From Streptomyces hyaluromycini (lineage in GTDB: Bacteria > Actinomycetota > Actinomycetes > Streptomycetales > Streptomycetaceae), in the NCBI RefSeq assembly GCF_002217755.1, contig NZ_BCFL01000027.1, forward strand, positions 87,209-151,208: a stretch of 64,000 nucleotides of DNA, read 5' to 3'. This document shows positions 51,462-60,231 of this stretch, piece by piece (the stretch's first letter is position 1; each line of letters starts with the position of its first letter). Position numbers and translations under genes: made by a program. Below the pieces are notes generated by a model that had not been told where the DNA came from, ran no database searches, and saw only the letters and a list, made by a program, of their open reading frames with translations.

Positions 51462-52887
51462 GGGACTCTCCCAGGTACTGCTCGGCGTGGCCGGCGATCA
51501 GGTCGAGGACGGCGGTGATGTCGGCCGTCGTGGTCTCGGGGTTGAGCAGGGTGAACTTGAGGTAGTGGCGGCCGCCGACCTTGGTGCCCGCGACCACGGC
51601 GTCGCCGGAGGCGAACAGGGCCTTGCGGGCGTACAGGTTGGCGCGGTCGATCTCGGCCGGGTCGGTGACGGCCGCCGGGATGTAACGGAAGACGAGAGTG
51701 GAGAGCGACGGCTCGACGACGACGTCGTAGCGCGGGTCGGCCGCCAGCAGCCTCCAGCCCTCCTCCGCCAGCTCGCAGACCTCGTCGAAGAGTTCGCCGA
51801 TGCCGTCGGCGCCCATGGTGCGCAGGGTCAGCCACAGCTTGAGGGCGTCGAAGCGGCGGGTGGTCTGGAGGGACTTGTCGACCTGGTTGGGGATGCGTTC
51901 GGTGACCATGCGGCGGGGGTTGAGGTAGTCCGCGTGGTAGGTGACATGGCACAGGGTCGAGGCGTCCCGGACCAGCACGGCGGACGAACTCACCGGCTGG
52001 AAGAAGGACTTGTGGTAGTCGACGGTGACCGAGTCGGCGCGTTCGATGCCGGCGATCCGGTCCCGGTTCTTCAGGGAGGCGAGCAGGCCGCAGCCGTAGG
52101 CCGCGTCGACGTGCATCCACACGCCGTACTGCTCGCACAGTTCGGCGATCTCGGGCAGCGGGTCGATGGAGCCGAAGTCGGTGGTGCCGGCGGTGGCGAC
52201 GACCGCCATGGGCACCAGGCCGTCCTGCTTGCAGCGCTCCAGCTCGCGGGCGAGGGCGACGGTCTGCATCCGCTTGTCGGCGCCGACGGGCACGGAGACC
52301 ACCGCGTCCTGGCCCAGGCCGAGCAGTTTCGCCGACTTCTTCACGCTGAAGTGGCTGACCTCGGAGGCGAAGATCCGCAGTCTGTCGAGGCTGTCGCTCT
52401 TCGACTCCTCCCGCGCCAGCAGCAGCGCCTGGAGGTTGGACTGGGTGCCGCCGGAGGTGAACACGCCGTCGGCGGCCGGGCCGAGGCCGACCCGCTCGGC
52501 CGTCCAGTCGATCAGTTTCCGCTCGATGAGGGTGCCGCCGGCCGACTGGTCCCAGGTGTCCAGGGAGGAGTTGACGGCGGAGAGCACCGCCTCGCCGAGC
52601 ACCGCCGGGATGACCACAGGGCAGTTGAGGTGGGCGAGGTAGCGGGGGTGGTGGAAGTAGACGGCGTCCCGGAGGTAGACGTCCTCCAGCTCGTCCAGGG
52701 CCGCGGTGGTGTCGTGCAGCGGCCGGTCGAGGTCGATGCCGTCGATGAGGGGGGAGAGGGCGTCGACGGTGACACCGGTGAACGGACGGTCGGTGGTGGC
52801 GAGTTTGGCCGCCACCCGCTCTACTCCTTCGGTCACGGAGCGGCGGTACTGCTCCGCGGTGAGGTCATTGAGCAGGTGCGAGCGCAT
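51445..52887 (-). CDS. desA: Lysine decarboxylase DesA (PLP-dependent)
   Basis: A 480-aa group II (AADC-like) decarboxylase that makes cadaverine from lysine, the first step of desferrioxamine synthesis. GVFTSGGTQSNLQALLLARE binds the cofactor phosphate, HVDAAYGCGL carries the PLP-pyridine aspartate, and SVTVDYHKSFFQPVSSSA carries the Schiff-base lysine. First gene of desABCD. An iron box lies 53 bases upstream, so it should be on only when iron is scarce. Confidence 0.96.
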   Translation of the reverse strand: MRSHLLNDLTAEQYRRSVTEGVERVAAKLATTDRPFTGVTVDALSPLIDGIDLDRPLHDTTAALDELEDVYLRDAVYFHHPRYLAHLNCPVVIPAVLGEAVLSAVNSSLDTWDQSAGGTLIERKLIDWTAERVGLGPAADGVFTSGGTQSNLQALLLAREESKSDSLDRLRIFASEVSHFSVKKSAKLLGLGQDAVVSVPVGADKRMQTVALARELERCKQDGLVPMAVVATAGTTDFGSIDPLPEIAELCEQYGVWMHVDAAYGCGLLASLKNRDRIAGIERADSVTVDYHKSFFQPVSSSAVLVRDASTLCHVTYHADYLNPRRMVTERIPNQVDKSLQTTRRFDALKLWLTLRTMGADGIGELFDEVCELAEEGWRLLAADPRYDVVVEPSLSTLVFRYIPAAVTDPAEIDRANLYARKALFASGDAVVAGTKVGGRHYLKFTLLNPETTTADITAVLDLIAGHAEQYLGESLDRAS

Positions 52888-52939
52888 GAGGGGGTCCTCC
52901 GGGACGATCCGTGCGGGGGAGGGGAGCGATCGGCTCCAC

Positions 52940-52958
52940 TTAGGTTAGCCTAACCTAA
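52940..52958. promoter_or_regulatory. DmdR1/IdeR iron box of the desABCD operon
   Basis: TTAGGTTAGCCTAACCTAA is a perfect 19-base palindrome identical to the DtxR/IdeR-type iron box bound by Streptomyces DmdR1. It lies in the desA promoter. Confidence 0.95.
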
Positions 52959-53032
52959 GTAACGCGAGCGAAGCGCTGCCCCTCCCGTGACAGCCGTCAC
53001 GTCGGCGGCCGTAATTACTCGCCGGCCTCGGA

Positions 53033-53869
53033 CTACTCGCCGGCCGCCCGGAGTTGTTCCTCCGTCAGACCCTGCCGCCAGTACCCGACGAAGGTGACCC
53101 GCCGCCGGTCGATCCCGCGCTCGCCCACGAGGTGCCGGCGCAGTTCCTTCACCCGCCCCGACTCCCCGGCGATCCAGGCGTACGGGTGTGCGTGGGAGGG
53201 GAGTTGTGCGGCGCGGATCTCCTCCGTGGCATCGCGGCCGCCCACCAGCCAGGTGATCTCCGCGTCCGCCTCGGTGGCCACGTCCTGGACGTCCCCGGCG
53301 CACGGCACCTCCAGCCAGGCGCGGACGCGCGTGCCGGCGGGGAGCGATTCGAGGACGGCGGTCGCGGCGGGTACGGCGGTCTCGTCGCCCCAGATCAGCA
53401 CCAGGTCGGTGTCCTCGGGCGGCCGGAAACGGATCGCCCGGTTGTCGGCGATCGCCGGCCCGAGCAGGACCACCCGGTCACCGGAGGCGGCCCGCGACGC
53501 CCACCGGGAGGCGGGCCCCGCCGGGGTGGCGGCCCCCGGCTCGATCCCGTGCAGCACGAAGTCGATGTCGATCTCGTCCGGGTCCCGGCGCAGTTCCCGC
53601 AGCGTGTACGACCGCATCACGGCCCGTACGTCGTCGGGGAGTTCGCGCCAGCCCTGCCACCAGCCGTCGCCCAGCTCTGTCGGGACCGCGGGCTCGGTGT
53701 GCCCCTCGGCCGGGAGGAACAGGGAGAGGGACTGGTCGCGTCCGTCGGAGTGGAAGTGCGCCAGGTCGGCGCCGGCGAAGGTGACCCGGACCAGAGACGG
53801 ACCGAGCCGCCTCGTCCGTACGACCTGGAGGGAGAAGAAACGGAACGGGGCGGCTACGGCCGTCGTCAT
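53033..53869 (-). CDS. Siderophore-interacting FAD protein (ferric-siderophore reductase)
   Basis: A 278-aa protein of the ViuB/YqjH family. The FAD-binding beta barrel includes LGPSLVRVTFAGADL, VMRSYTLRELRRDPDEIDID (RxYT flavin motif) and WASRAASGDRVVLLGP. The C-terminal SIP domain includes LVLIWGDETAVPAATAVLES and YAWIAGESGRVKELRRHL. It releases iron from imported ferrioxamine by reduction in the cytoplasm. It is 46 bases downstream of desE, so the two form a transcript under the second iron box. Confidence 0.93.
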   Translation of the reverse strand: MTTAVAAPFRFFSLQVVRTRRLGPSLVRVTFAGADLAHFHSDGRDQSLSLFLPAEGHTEPAVPTELGDGWWQGWRELPDDVRAVMRSYTLRELRRDPDEIDIDFVLHGIEPGAATPAGPASRWASRAASGDRVVLLGPAIADNRAIRFRPPEDTDLVLIWGDETAVPAATAVLESLPAGTRVRAWLEVPCAGDVQDVATEADAEITWLVGGRDATEEIRAAQLPSHAHPYAWIAGESGRVKELRRHLVGERGIDRRRVTFVGYWRQGLTEEQLRAAGE

Positions 53870-53915
53870 ATGTGCTCCTGAGACTCAGGAAGTTGTGTGG
53901 GTTGCCTGGGCGAGG

Positions 53916-54962
53916 TCAGCTGACCTTCTTCGCCGTCTCCAGCGCCTTGGCGAGGTTCTCCACCATCGCGACGCACTTGTCGTAGGAGAAGATCGGCTCG
54001 GGGGAGCGGGCGATGACCTGGCCGGCCTTGACCGCGGGGAGCTTCTTCCAGGTGGCCTGGGTGATGTCGGCGGGCTGGATGGTCGCCGTACGGTCGTCCA
54101 TCATGATGATGTCGGCCTTGTACTTGTCGACGTTCTCCCAGCTCAGGCTCTCGTACCAGCCGCCGCTCGCCTTCAGCACGGACGCCGACGGCTCGACGAA
54201 GTTCACGCCGAGGGCCTTGAAGTACTCCAGGTCCACGGAGAGGTCGGAGCCGGAGACGTAGAACAGGTCCTGGGCGGCGGAACCGGCCATCACCGTGATG
54301 TCCGGGTGTGCCTTGGCGGCTGCGCGCAGCCGGGAGGACGCCTCCTCGAACCGCTTCTTCGCGTCGGTCACCTTGCTCGCCGTCATGTCCGCGCCGAGCG
54401 ACTCCGCAAGGGCCCAGATGCGCTGGAGCGGGACGGTGAGCTGACGGTCGTAGGCCGAGATGCCGACGCTCGGGGCGAGCTTGGCGATCTTGTCCTTGGA
54501 CTCGTCCGGGACGTACCAGAGGGTGCCGGCGGCGTCGAACAGCGTGGTGATCAGTACGTCCGGCGCCAGGGCCGCGTACTTCTCGACGTTGAACTGCCCC
54601 CACTCGTTGCCGAGGACGGTCAGCTTGCTGATGTCCATGTCGCCGGCCTGGACGTCGGCCTTGCCGGCCTTGGTCTTCGTCGGGCCGAAGACGCCCTTCA
54701 CGCTGACGCCGTAGTCGTGGAGCGCGGCGGCGACGCCGACGAACGCGACGATGTTCGCCGGGACCTTGTCCAGCTTCACCGTGGTCCCGCGGTCGTCCTT
54801 GAACGTCCAGGGACCGGACTTGGCGGCGGCCGTCGTCTCCTTGTCGGAGGAGCCACCGCTTTTGTCGTCACCGCAAGCGGCAAGCGCGGCGCCGAGACCG
54901 AGGGCGCCACCGGCGGTGAGGATGCCACGGCGGGTGAGGTGGGCTGCTCTGACGTTGGACAT
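53916..54962 (-). CDS. desE: Ferrioxamine-binding lipoprotein DesE
   Basis: A 348-aa iron-siderophore ABC substrate-binding protein. The N-terminus has a twin-arginine (LTRRGILTAGGALGLGAALA) leading to the lipobox LAAC (about residue 34), then a Ser/Gly tether and the FepB/FhuD-like binding domain (VPANIVAFVGVAAALHDYGV, LAPDVLITTLFDA). It captures ferrioxamines at the cell surface. The permease genes are not in the window. An iron box lies 51 bases upstream. Confidence 0.95.
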   Translation of the reverse strand: MSNVRAAHLTRRGILTAGGALGLGAALAACGDDKSGGSSDKETTAAAKSGPWTFKDDRGTTVKLDKVPANIVAFVGVAAALHDYGVSVKGVFGPTKTKAGKADVQAGDMDISKLTVLGNEWGQFNVEKYAALAPDVLITTLFDAAGTLWYVPDESKDKIAKLAPSVGISAYDRQLTVPLQRIWALAESLGADMTASKVTDAKKRFEEASSRLRAAAKAHPDITVMAGSAAQDLFYVSGSDLSVDLEYFKALGVNFVEPSASVLKASGGWYESLSWENVDKYKADIIMMDDRTATIQPADITQATWKKLPAVKAGQVIARSPEPIFSYDKCVAMVENLAKALETAKKVS

Positions 54963-55012
54963 AGGTGTGGCTGCTTTCGGACGTGCGGGAACACCGCCGG
55001 ACGGGATGGAGC

Positions 55013-55031
55013 TTAGGTTAGCCTAACCTCA
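55013..55031. promoter_or_regulatory. DmdR1/IdeR iron box upstream of desE
   Basis: TTAGGTTAGCCTAACCTCA differs from the perfect iron box at 52940 at one base. It lies in the desE promoter, giving iron repression of uptake in parallel with synthesis. Confidence 0.93.
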
Positions 55032-55199
55032 GATCTTGTCCAGGTCCGGCTCTCGGGGGATGACACCCGGGACCGGCTCACCGAAGTCAACTCCCGCGCG
55101 GGCGACTCTCGTTGGATTGCTGCACCCTGGGGCAGGAGCCCGTCCCCAGGCATGCTTGCCTGTCTGCTGGGCGGAACGGTGCGGCTGTAGCCTGCGGCG

Positions 55200-55511
55200 G
55201 TGAATGAGGCGACGGTTGGTTCTCCGCAGTCCTGCGACTGGTGCGGGCGGCCCGGATCGGTGATCCAGTTCGACAGCTGGGCAGAAGACGGAACGCTCCT
55301 CTACCGTGACCCCGCCCTGTGCGCGGTGTGCGAGTTGCTTGCCGACGCCGACAGCGGCGATGTCGGAGACGCCTTCTGCCAGGTCGTGACAGACCTCGAT
55401 CTTCGACTGGCGAGCTTTGAGGCCGGCTTGGCTGCCCGGTGGCGAGAGAAGGTCCGTGCCGGGCAGCGGCAGCCACAGCGAGCGGATGAACGGCCGCCGG
55501 GATGGCGCTGA
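55200..55511 (+). CDS. Small protein with paired CxxC (zinc-ribbon-like) motifs
   Basis: A 103-aa protein with SCDWCGRPG near residue 11 and LCAVCELLADAD near residue 40, four cysteines suited to one zinc site, followed by a helical basic C-terminus. The GTG start lacks a clear ribosome site, so the transcript may be leaderless. Family and function are unknown. It begins an accessory zone to the right of the siderophore locus. Confidence 0.65.
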   Translation: MNEATVGSPQSCDWCGRPGSVIQFDSWAEDGTLLYRDPALCAVCELLADADSGDVGDAFCQVVTDLDLRLASFEAGLAARWREKVRAGQRQPQRADERPPGWR

Positions 55512-55647
55512 GCGTCACGACTGCTGACACCGGACAGAGGCGTACACCAACGTCTACGTCCGGCCGTCGCCTCAGCTGACAGCAACTGCTGGCGTGAGTT
55601 CGGATCGAACTCCTAAAGCGGTGTTCAGAACCGCGACGCGCCACGCG

Positions 55648-56130
55648 TCAGTCTTCTCCGACTTGGAGCAGAGCCACGACAAACCCGTTGCCCGTGCCTG
55701 CGACCACTCCGTCGAAGGAGAACCGAGATACCGGGTTCAACCCATGGCCTGCATCCGACAGTTCGGTGTTCGTCCACCACGTGGAGTCCCGTCCCAGCAG
55801 CTTCACCACTCGCTGCGCCGCTCGATGGGCGTGCTCACGATCACGACGCAGCCGGCCGGGAAAGACCAGGTCACCCGCAGACAGGTAGGCCATGACGGTT
55901 CCCGCCTCTTCCCTGTCGATGGCCGTCAGGGCATCGGCGATGTCGGCGGGGCGGGTCGGCCCCCGAGAACCCTCGATCGCACAGGGCGCCCAAGCCTTCT
56001 GGGCATCAAGGACCAAGCCGTACACGTGCTCTTCAACGGAGCCCGCATCCCCGCTCCCGACCCGGCCGAAGACACCGTCCTCCTTGGCCAACGACTCAAG
56101 CATCACTCGCAGGTCCGCCGCGGTCTCCAC
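55648..56130 (-). CDS. Hypothetical protein
   Basis: A 160-aa soluble protein, helical in its N-terminal half (LRVMLESLAKEDGVFGRV, IADALTAIDREEAGTVMAYL) with a beta-rich end (FSFDGVVAGTGNGFVVALLQ). The GTG start has GGGAG about ten bases upstream. No recognised domain. It lies downstream of the RiPP cluster on the same strand, after a gap of 132 bases. Confidence 0.58.
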   Translation of the reverse strand: METAADLRVMLESLAKEDGVFGRVGSGDAGSVEEHVYGLVLDAQKAWAPCAIEGSRGPTRPADIADALTAIDREEAGTVMAYLSAGDLVFPGRLRRDREHAHRAAQRVVKLLGRDSTWWTNTELSDAGHGLNPVSRFSFDGVVAGTGNGFVVALLQVGED

Positions 56131-56262
56131 GCCCGCATACTCCCATGTAACGGCAGCACCATAACGAGCTACGGAACCGTATCGACGGCCAGCTGAGCTG
56201 TCTCAGCCACAGTGCGTTCTACCGCTCCACCCGCAGAGCAGCCTCGGACGCGTCGGCGCTGA

Positions 56263-56589
56263 TCACCTCGTCGTCGGGCCCCCGCCGTCCGAAGTGGGTG
56301 ACTGAGGTTTGCGGTGCCTGCCGGTGCCGGAGCCGAGCGGCTTCGACACCGGCCCGGTCGGCGTCGGCTCATCGGCCTCGGGGTACAGGATGGCCTTGGC
56401 CTCGGCCAGGTTGGCGGCGAAGCCGTACGGCTCCCACACGTGCCCGTTCCAGCGCTCGATGGCTCGGGGCGCGTCCGGGTTCAGGTGGGACGCCCTGGGA
56501 CCGTCGCCGGGGACGACGGGTACGGCACGGAGCCGGCCGATCTTCGCGTCACGGCGTTCCGCCCAGTCCTTCAGCGGCTCGTCGTCCAT
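56263..56589 (-). CDS. DUF6087-family protein
   Basis: A 108-aa protein with the DUF6087 core RASHLNPDAPRAIERWNGHV followed by WEPYGFAANLAEAKAIL. The basic, Pro/Ser-rich tail is variable. It is found mainly in Streptomyces, often near ATP-grasp RiPP clusters. Here it is 35 bases after the apparent original end of the RiPP methyltransferase and on the same strand. Its role is unknown. Confidence 0.78.
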   Translation of the reverse strand: MDDEPLKDWAERRDAKIGRLRAVPVVPGDGPRASHLNPDAPRAIERWNGHVWEPYGFAANLAEAKAILYPEADEPTPTGPVSKPLGSGTGRHRKPQSPTSDGGGPTTR

Positions 56590-56694
56590 CCGGTGTTCCT
56601 CAGTCGGGGGGTGGGTGGTTGTGTCAGGAGGGTAGCGGCCACTGCGGGCCGCTCGGATTCCCGAGCCAGACGACCTGTTCGCCGCGGGAGACGG

Positions 56695-57810
56695 TCACAC
56701 CGAACGCGGCGGTGCTTGGTGCGCCGTACTCCTCCCAGGTGGCGACCGCCGACTCGATTGCGTCCCAGAGGCGTCGGGGCCGCCTTGACGGACCTGCCAG
56801 CCGCTATCGGTGGCGGTGAGTACGGCGAAGGAATCGGTGACGCTGTCGAGTACGAAGGTGCTGACCGGGCCGCCGTCGACCGCCATGGAGAAGAAGCGGG
56901 CGCCCGGCGCGGCCAGCTGGGCCATGAACGCCGGTCCTGCCTCGGTGAGTACTGCCGGCCCGTACATGGCCTTCCGCCTCGTTCCGTCGGCGGGGCCCGG
57001 GACCGTTCCGAGGCTCTCCGGCGCCTCCTGCTGTCTGGCGATCATGAAGCTCGGATCGTCCTCGCTGAACCAGCCGCTCGCGCTGTCCCCGGTGACGATG
57101 AGCTTGACTAGGCCGAGTGAGCGCATCCAGCCACGCAAGGTGGTGAGGATGACGCCGCCCGGCAGTACCTGCTCAAGCCAGGCGGGCGGGATGTTGCGGA
57201 AGCCGCAGGTGGCGATCAGCCGGTCGTACGGCGCTCCGTCCCGGTGGCCGGCGCGGCCGTCCCCCACCAGCAGATGAGGGGTGTAACCGGAGCCGGCGAG
57301 AGCCTGGCGGGCGCGCCGTGCCACGCCTTCGTCCGTCTCGATCGAGGTCACGCTGTCGCTGCCGAGGCGGTGGCACATCAGGGCGGTCGAGTAGCCGGTG
57401 CCCGTGCCGATCTCCAGCACGTTCATGCCCTGCTCCGCGTCCAGGTCTTCGAGCATCCGCACCACGAGGCCCGGCAGGGTCGACGAGGAGGTCGGGGTCG
57501 CGTTGCTGATCGGTTTCGGGTCGGTCCAGTCGATGTCGTGGCCGTCGAACTGGGTCATCCATGTCTCGTCGGTGTAGACGAGCCGGAGCCACTCGTCCTG
57601 ACCGATGTTCTGCGGCGTCACGGGTTCCCAGGTGGTGACGCCGGGTGCGTCGCTCTCCCGGTAGAAGTGCGGGATGAACAGGTGGCGGGGCACCGCTTCG
57701 ACGGCGGCTCGCCAGCCCGGCGACCGCAGCCGGCCGTCCTTCTCCAGTTGCCGGGCGAGCCGAAGCCGTAGACCGGCTGCGGTTGTCTCGATGTCGGGCT
57801 CACCGGCCAC
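56695..57810 (-). CDS. tgmC: PIMT-like methyltransferase of the RiPP cluster, 3' end frameshifted
   Basis: A protein-isoaspartate-methyltransferase homologue of the ATP-grasp maturase type. SAM motif GMNVLEIGTGTGYSTALMCH (about residues 130-150), then SVTSIETDEGVARRA, VGDGRAGH and DRLIATCGFRNIPPAWLEQV. Relatives methylate an aspartate of the ester-cyclised peptide, giving an aspartimide. The GTG start follows GGAGG and overlaps tgmB by 11 bases. After WQVRQGG the frame ends in 20-odd atypical residues. One base out, the DNA continues RRLWDAIESAVATWEEYGAP to a stop at 56624, a family-like C-terminus. A base is apparently missing in the G-run near 56785. Confidence 0.85.
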   Translation of the reverse strand: MAGEPDIETTAAGLRLRLARQLEKDGRLRSPGWRAAVEAVPRHLFIPHFYRESDAPGVTTWEPVTPQNIGQDEWLRLVYTDETWMTQFDGHDIDWTDPKPISNATPTSSSTLPGLVVRMLEDLDAEQGMNVLEIGTGTGYSTALMCHRLGSDSVTSIETDEGVARRARQALAGSGYTPHLLVGDGRAGHRDGAPYDRLIATCGFRNIPPAWLEQVLPGGVILTTLRGWMRSLGLVKLIVTGDSASGWFSEDDPSFMIARQQEAPESLGTVPGPADGTRRKAMYGPAVLTEAGPAFMAQLAAPGARFFSMAVDGGPVSTFVLDSVTDSFAVLTATDSGWQVRQGGPDASGTQSSRRSPPGRSTAHQAPPRSV

Positions 57811-58774
57811 AGATGCCTCCTTCCAGCAGATCGGCGAGTGCGGCGGTCATGGGCAGACCGGTCGGCGGCTCCATCCATGCCCACTGCCCGGAAGGATTGC
57901 ACTCGATGAAGACCCATTCGCCGGAGTCGGTCAGAGCGAAGTCGAACGCCCCGAAGACGAGCCCGAAGTGCCTCAGGTAGGCACGCATCGATCGCTGCAC
58001 CGCAAGCGGTGCGGGAAGTGGGGTGTACGTGTGAGTGCTGTAGTCCGTCCGCCAGTCGAGTAGGCCGGAGTCGATCCGCACGGCGAAGATCTGCTCGCCG
58101 ATCACGGTGACCCGGATGTCGGCGACCTTGTCCACGCGCTTCTGGAAGAGGTGCAGGGTGCCGGCGATGGAGTCGTCGATCTCGTCGGCGCTCACCTCCG
58201 TCACTGGGACGGTCTGGGCCTGGCCGTCGACCAGGTAGAGCGGTACCGAGATCGGCTTGAAGATGGCCTGCTCGTGTTCCTTGATGAAGGCCCGTGCGTC
58301 GTCGGGAACATTGGTGATCAATGTCGGCGGCACCATGAACCCGGCTGCTGCCGCTGCGGCAAGTCCCGCCGGTTTGTATTCGGCGTCGCCGATGCGGTTG
58401 GGGTGGTTGACGTAGAGGCAGCCCGGCAGGGAGGTCAGGATGCCGCCGAGCCCGTAGCGGGCCTGGGCCACGGCGAACCGTTCGTCCTGCTTGTCGAGGT
58501 GGGGGAACGCGAACCCGGAGGGACGCCGGTAGTACATCGAACGCACGGCGCCCAGCTCGGCTTGTCGGCTCGGGGTCTGCACGCTTCCTCGCCAGCTGTC
58601 AGTGTCGTCGCCGATGGCGGCCGAGCACGTGAGGGTGGCCGGGAAGTCACCGGAGTCGAACCGCACGACCGGGACACCCCGGTCGTGCAGCTCGGCGATC
58701 ACGAAGTCCGCGGTCGGGTCGTCGAGGTTGGTGACGACCATGACCGGACGATCGTTGTTCGGCTCCGGAGTCAC
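57800..58774 (-). CDS. tgmB: ATP-grasp graspetide ligase
   Basis: A 324-aa MvdD/TgmB-type ATP-grasp enzyme that forms side-chain ester (or amide) links in the precursor. N-terminal VMVVTNLDDPTADFVIAELH, a YYRRPSGFAFP element, nucleotide-binding AIFKPISVPLYLV, and the magnesium-site motif FIECNPSGQWAWMEPP (about residue 300). The GTG start overlaps the precursor stop as GTGA. Length is standard for the SAV_5884-type family. It is cytoplasmic and acts before the methyltransferase. Confidence 0.9.
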   Translation of the reverse strand: MTPEPNNDRPVMVVTNLDDPTADFVIAELHDRGVPVVRFDSGDFPATLTCSAAIGDDTDSWRGSVQTPSRQAELGAVRSMYYRRPSGFAFPHLDKQDERFAVAQARYGLGGILTSLPGCLYVNHPNRIGDAEYKPAGLAAAAAAGFMVPPTLITNVPDDARAFIKEHEQAIFKPISVPLYLVDGQAQTVPVTEVSADEIDDSIAGTLHLFQKRVDKVADIRVTVIGEQIFAVRIDSGLLDWRTDYSTHTYTPLPAPLAVQRSMRAYLRHFGLVFGAFDFALTDSGEWVFIECNPSGQWAWMEPPTGLPMTAALADLLEGGICGR

Positions 58775-59073
58775 TGGTCGGTGTCGTTTCCCGTGTCGCT
58801 GTCCGGGGAGTCGCTGTTGCGGTCCCCCTGGCCGGTCGTGCCGGTCTTGGGGTTCGTACCGGAGGACGTGCCGTGGCCAGGGGACATCGTGGGGGCGCCG
58901 GATGCGTCGAAATACCGGGCGGTCTGCGTCGCCGGGTCCAGCTTCACCGTCGCGTAGCCGGAGTCCTCGACGGGCGGGTACGGGGCGATCCGACGCAGGC
59001 CCCATGGGGCGACGGTCAGGTGTCCCTGCGGCAGCGGGCTGCCCGTGGGGAAGCGATCCATGTGGTTGAACAC
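58771..59073 (-). CDS. tgmA: Graspetide/imiditide precursor peptide
   Basis: A 100-aa precursor of the ATP-grasp-modified RiPP type. The leader (residues 1-60) holds the family-typical segments GHLTVAPWGLRRIAPYP and KLDPATQTARYFDASG. The C-terminal core (about residues 62-100) has nine Ser/Thr before residue 81 and, from residue 84, Asp at 84, 88, 91, 93, 97 and 99, the nucleophile-then-acid layout expected for ester crosslinks. The GTG at 59073 follows AAAGGAAG; a Met at residue 5 is an alternative start. It is coupled to the ligase. The exact linkage pattern cannot be read from sequence. Confidence 0.87.
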   Translation of the reverse strand: MFNHMDRFPTGSPLPQGHLTVAPWGLRRIAPYPPVEDSGYATVKLDPATQTARYFDASGAPTMSPGHGTSSGTNPKTGTTGQGDRNSDSPDSDTGNDTDQ

Positions 59074-59190
59074 GGTCTTCCTTTCAGTGTGGGAAGTGGC
59101 TGAGTGGTGACTGCCTTGCATGCCCGCCGGACGCCTGCGACCTCGGTCTGCCCAGCGGGGGCGGTGAGCGCCGGTCGGCGTCAGGCGAGA

Positions 59191-59553
59191 TCAGACCGGC
59201 GTCAGAACTTGCCGCCGTAGGCCATCGAGCACGCGTCTGAGCAGAGTTACTTCCGGCTCTCCGGCTTCGACTGCGGCTCGGCCCTCCTCGTACCAGCGGC
59301 CGAGACGCCGCTGCCATGCGATGTCCGCTCGATGGGCCTCGGCGCGGATCTCCCCGAGCGCCAGGTCGGACTCCATGTGCAGCCGGAGGAGATCGGCAGG
59401 TGTGATGCGCAGTGGCTCGGCGAACACCGCCGAATCGGGATCGCCCGCCGGTCTGAGGGGACTGAGGGTGACTTCCACGCAGGCGTCCGGGCTCGGATCG
59501 TCCACCAGTTCGTCGGACTGCATCAGACGCAACGAAATACGGGGCCTCAGCAT
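59191..59553 (-). CDS. Small conserved hypothetical protein
   Basis: A 120-aa soluble protein with a beta-rich first half (ACVEVTLSPLR, VFAEPLRITPADLLRLHMES) and a helical second half (HRADIAWQRRLGRWYEEGRA, VTLLRRVLDGLRRQV). The ATG at 59553 overlaps the stop of the ATPase gene by seven bases, so the two are coupled. No family recognised; possibly a partner of the anti-sigma-like ATPase. Confidence 0.68.
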   Translation of the reverse strand: MLRPRISLRLMQSDELVDDPSPDACVEVTLSPLRPAGDPDSAVFAEPLRITPADLLRLHMESDLALGEIRAEAHRADIAWQRRLGRWYEEGRAAVEAGEPEVTLLRRVLDGLRRQVLTPV

Positions 59554-59984
59554 GCGACCGGTGTTTCCGTGGCCGGCGCCTCCAGCTCGGCCCATACGAC
59601 CTTGCCCCAGCGCTTTCGGTCGTAGCCCCACCGCCGGCTGAGGGCCTCGACCAGGAACAGCCCGCGCCCGCCCTCCGATTCGTCGTCGGGGTTGCCCAAC
59701 TCGGGAGTGTCCCGGCAGCTGTCTGCGACACCGATGCGCACCACGCCCTCGGCCGGACGCGTGACCCGGACCCGGACGACACGACACCGCGTATGACGGA
59801 CGGCGTTGTTGACGAGCTCGGCGACGACCTGAACCCCGTCCTCGGCCAACTCGCCTATGCCCCAGGTGTTCAGAGCGGCGGAAACGAGCAAGCGCGCTCG
59901 GCGAGCGGATTCCGGCTCGCACGGCATCGTCTCGGTGTAGCCGGGGGCACCGGTCGCTGTCGGTCGGGCTGCGGTCATGGTCAC
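59547..59984 (-). CDS. RsbW-like HATPase (anti-sigma/serine kinase fold)
   Basis: A 145-aa GHKL ATPase-only protein common in Streptomyces. N box VQVVAELVNNAVRHTR, G1 region VRIGVADSCRDTPEL, and G2-like EGGRGLFLVEALSRRWGYDR. Related proteins act as anti-sigma factors or serine kinases; the target is unknown. The GTG at 59984 follows GGAGGG; an ATG six bases later is possible. Divergent from the HTH-TPR regulator at 60232. Confidence 0.85.
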   Translation of the reverse strand: MTMTAARPTATGAPGYTETMPCEPESARRARLLVSAALNTWGIGELAEDGVQVVAELVNNAVRHTRCRVVRVRVTRPAEGVVRIGVADSCRDTPELGNPDDESEGGRGLFLVEALSRRWGYDRKRWGKVVWAELEAPATETPVAC

Positions 59985-60231
59985 GAGAACATCCCTCCGA
60001 GGGTGGGCCGCCCGCCCCGTCGACGGGGTGACGACGGAGCGGGCTCTCCTCCACGCCGCCGGGAGGAAGGGGGAATCGGGACCTCCCGACGGGCGATGAC
60101 CAGTCAACGACCTGGAGCAGGAGGGGAACAGGAAAGGTCGCTCCCTCGCAGGTCGCCTCGAACCGGAAGACTTTACGGTCCCGTGACCTGAGGGCTGGTT
60201 CACTCGATGCCACGGGTCTACCGTCGGTGAC

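Noticed and set aside
51433..52953. 506-codon frame antisense to desA
   Set aside because: A shadow; desA has complete PLP motifs and an iron box.
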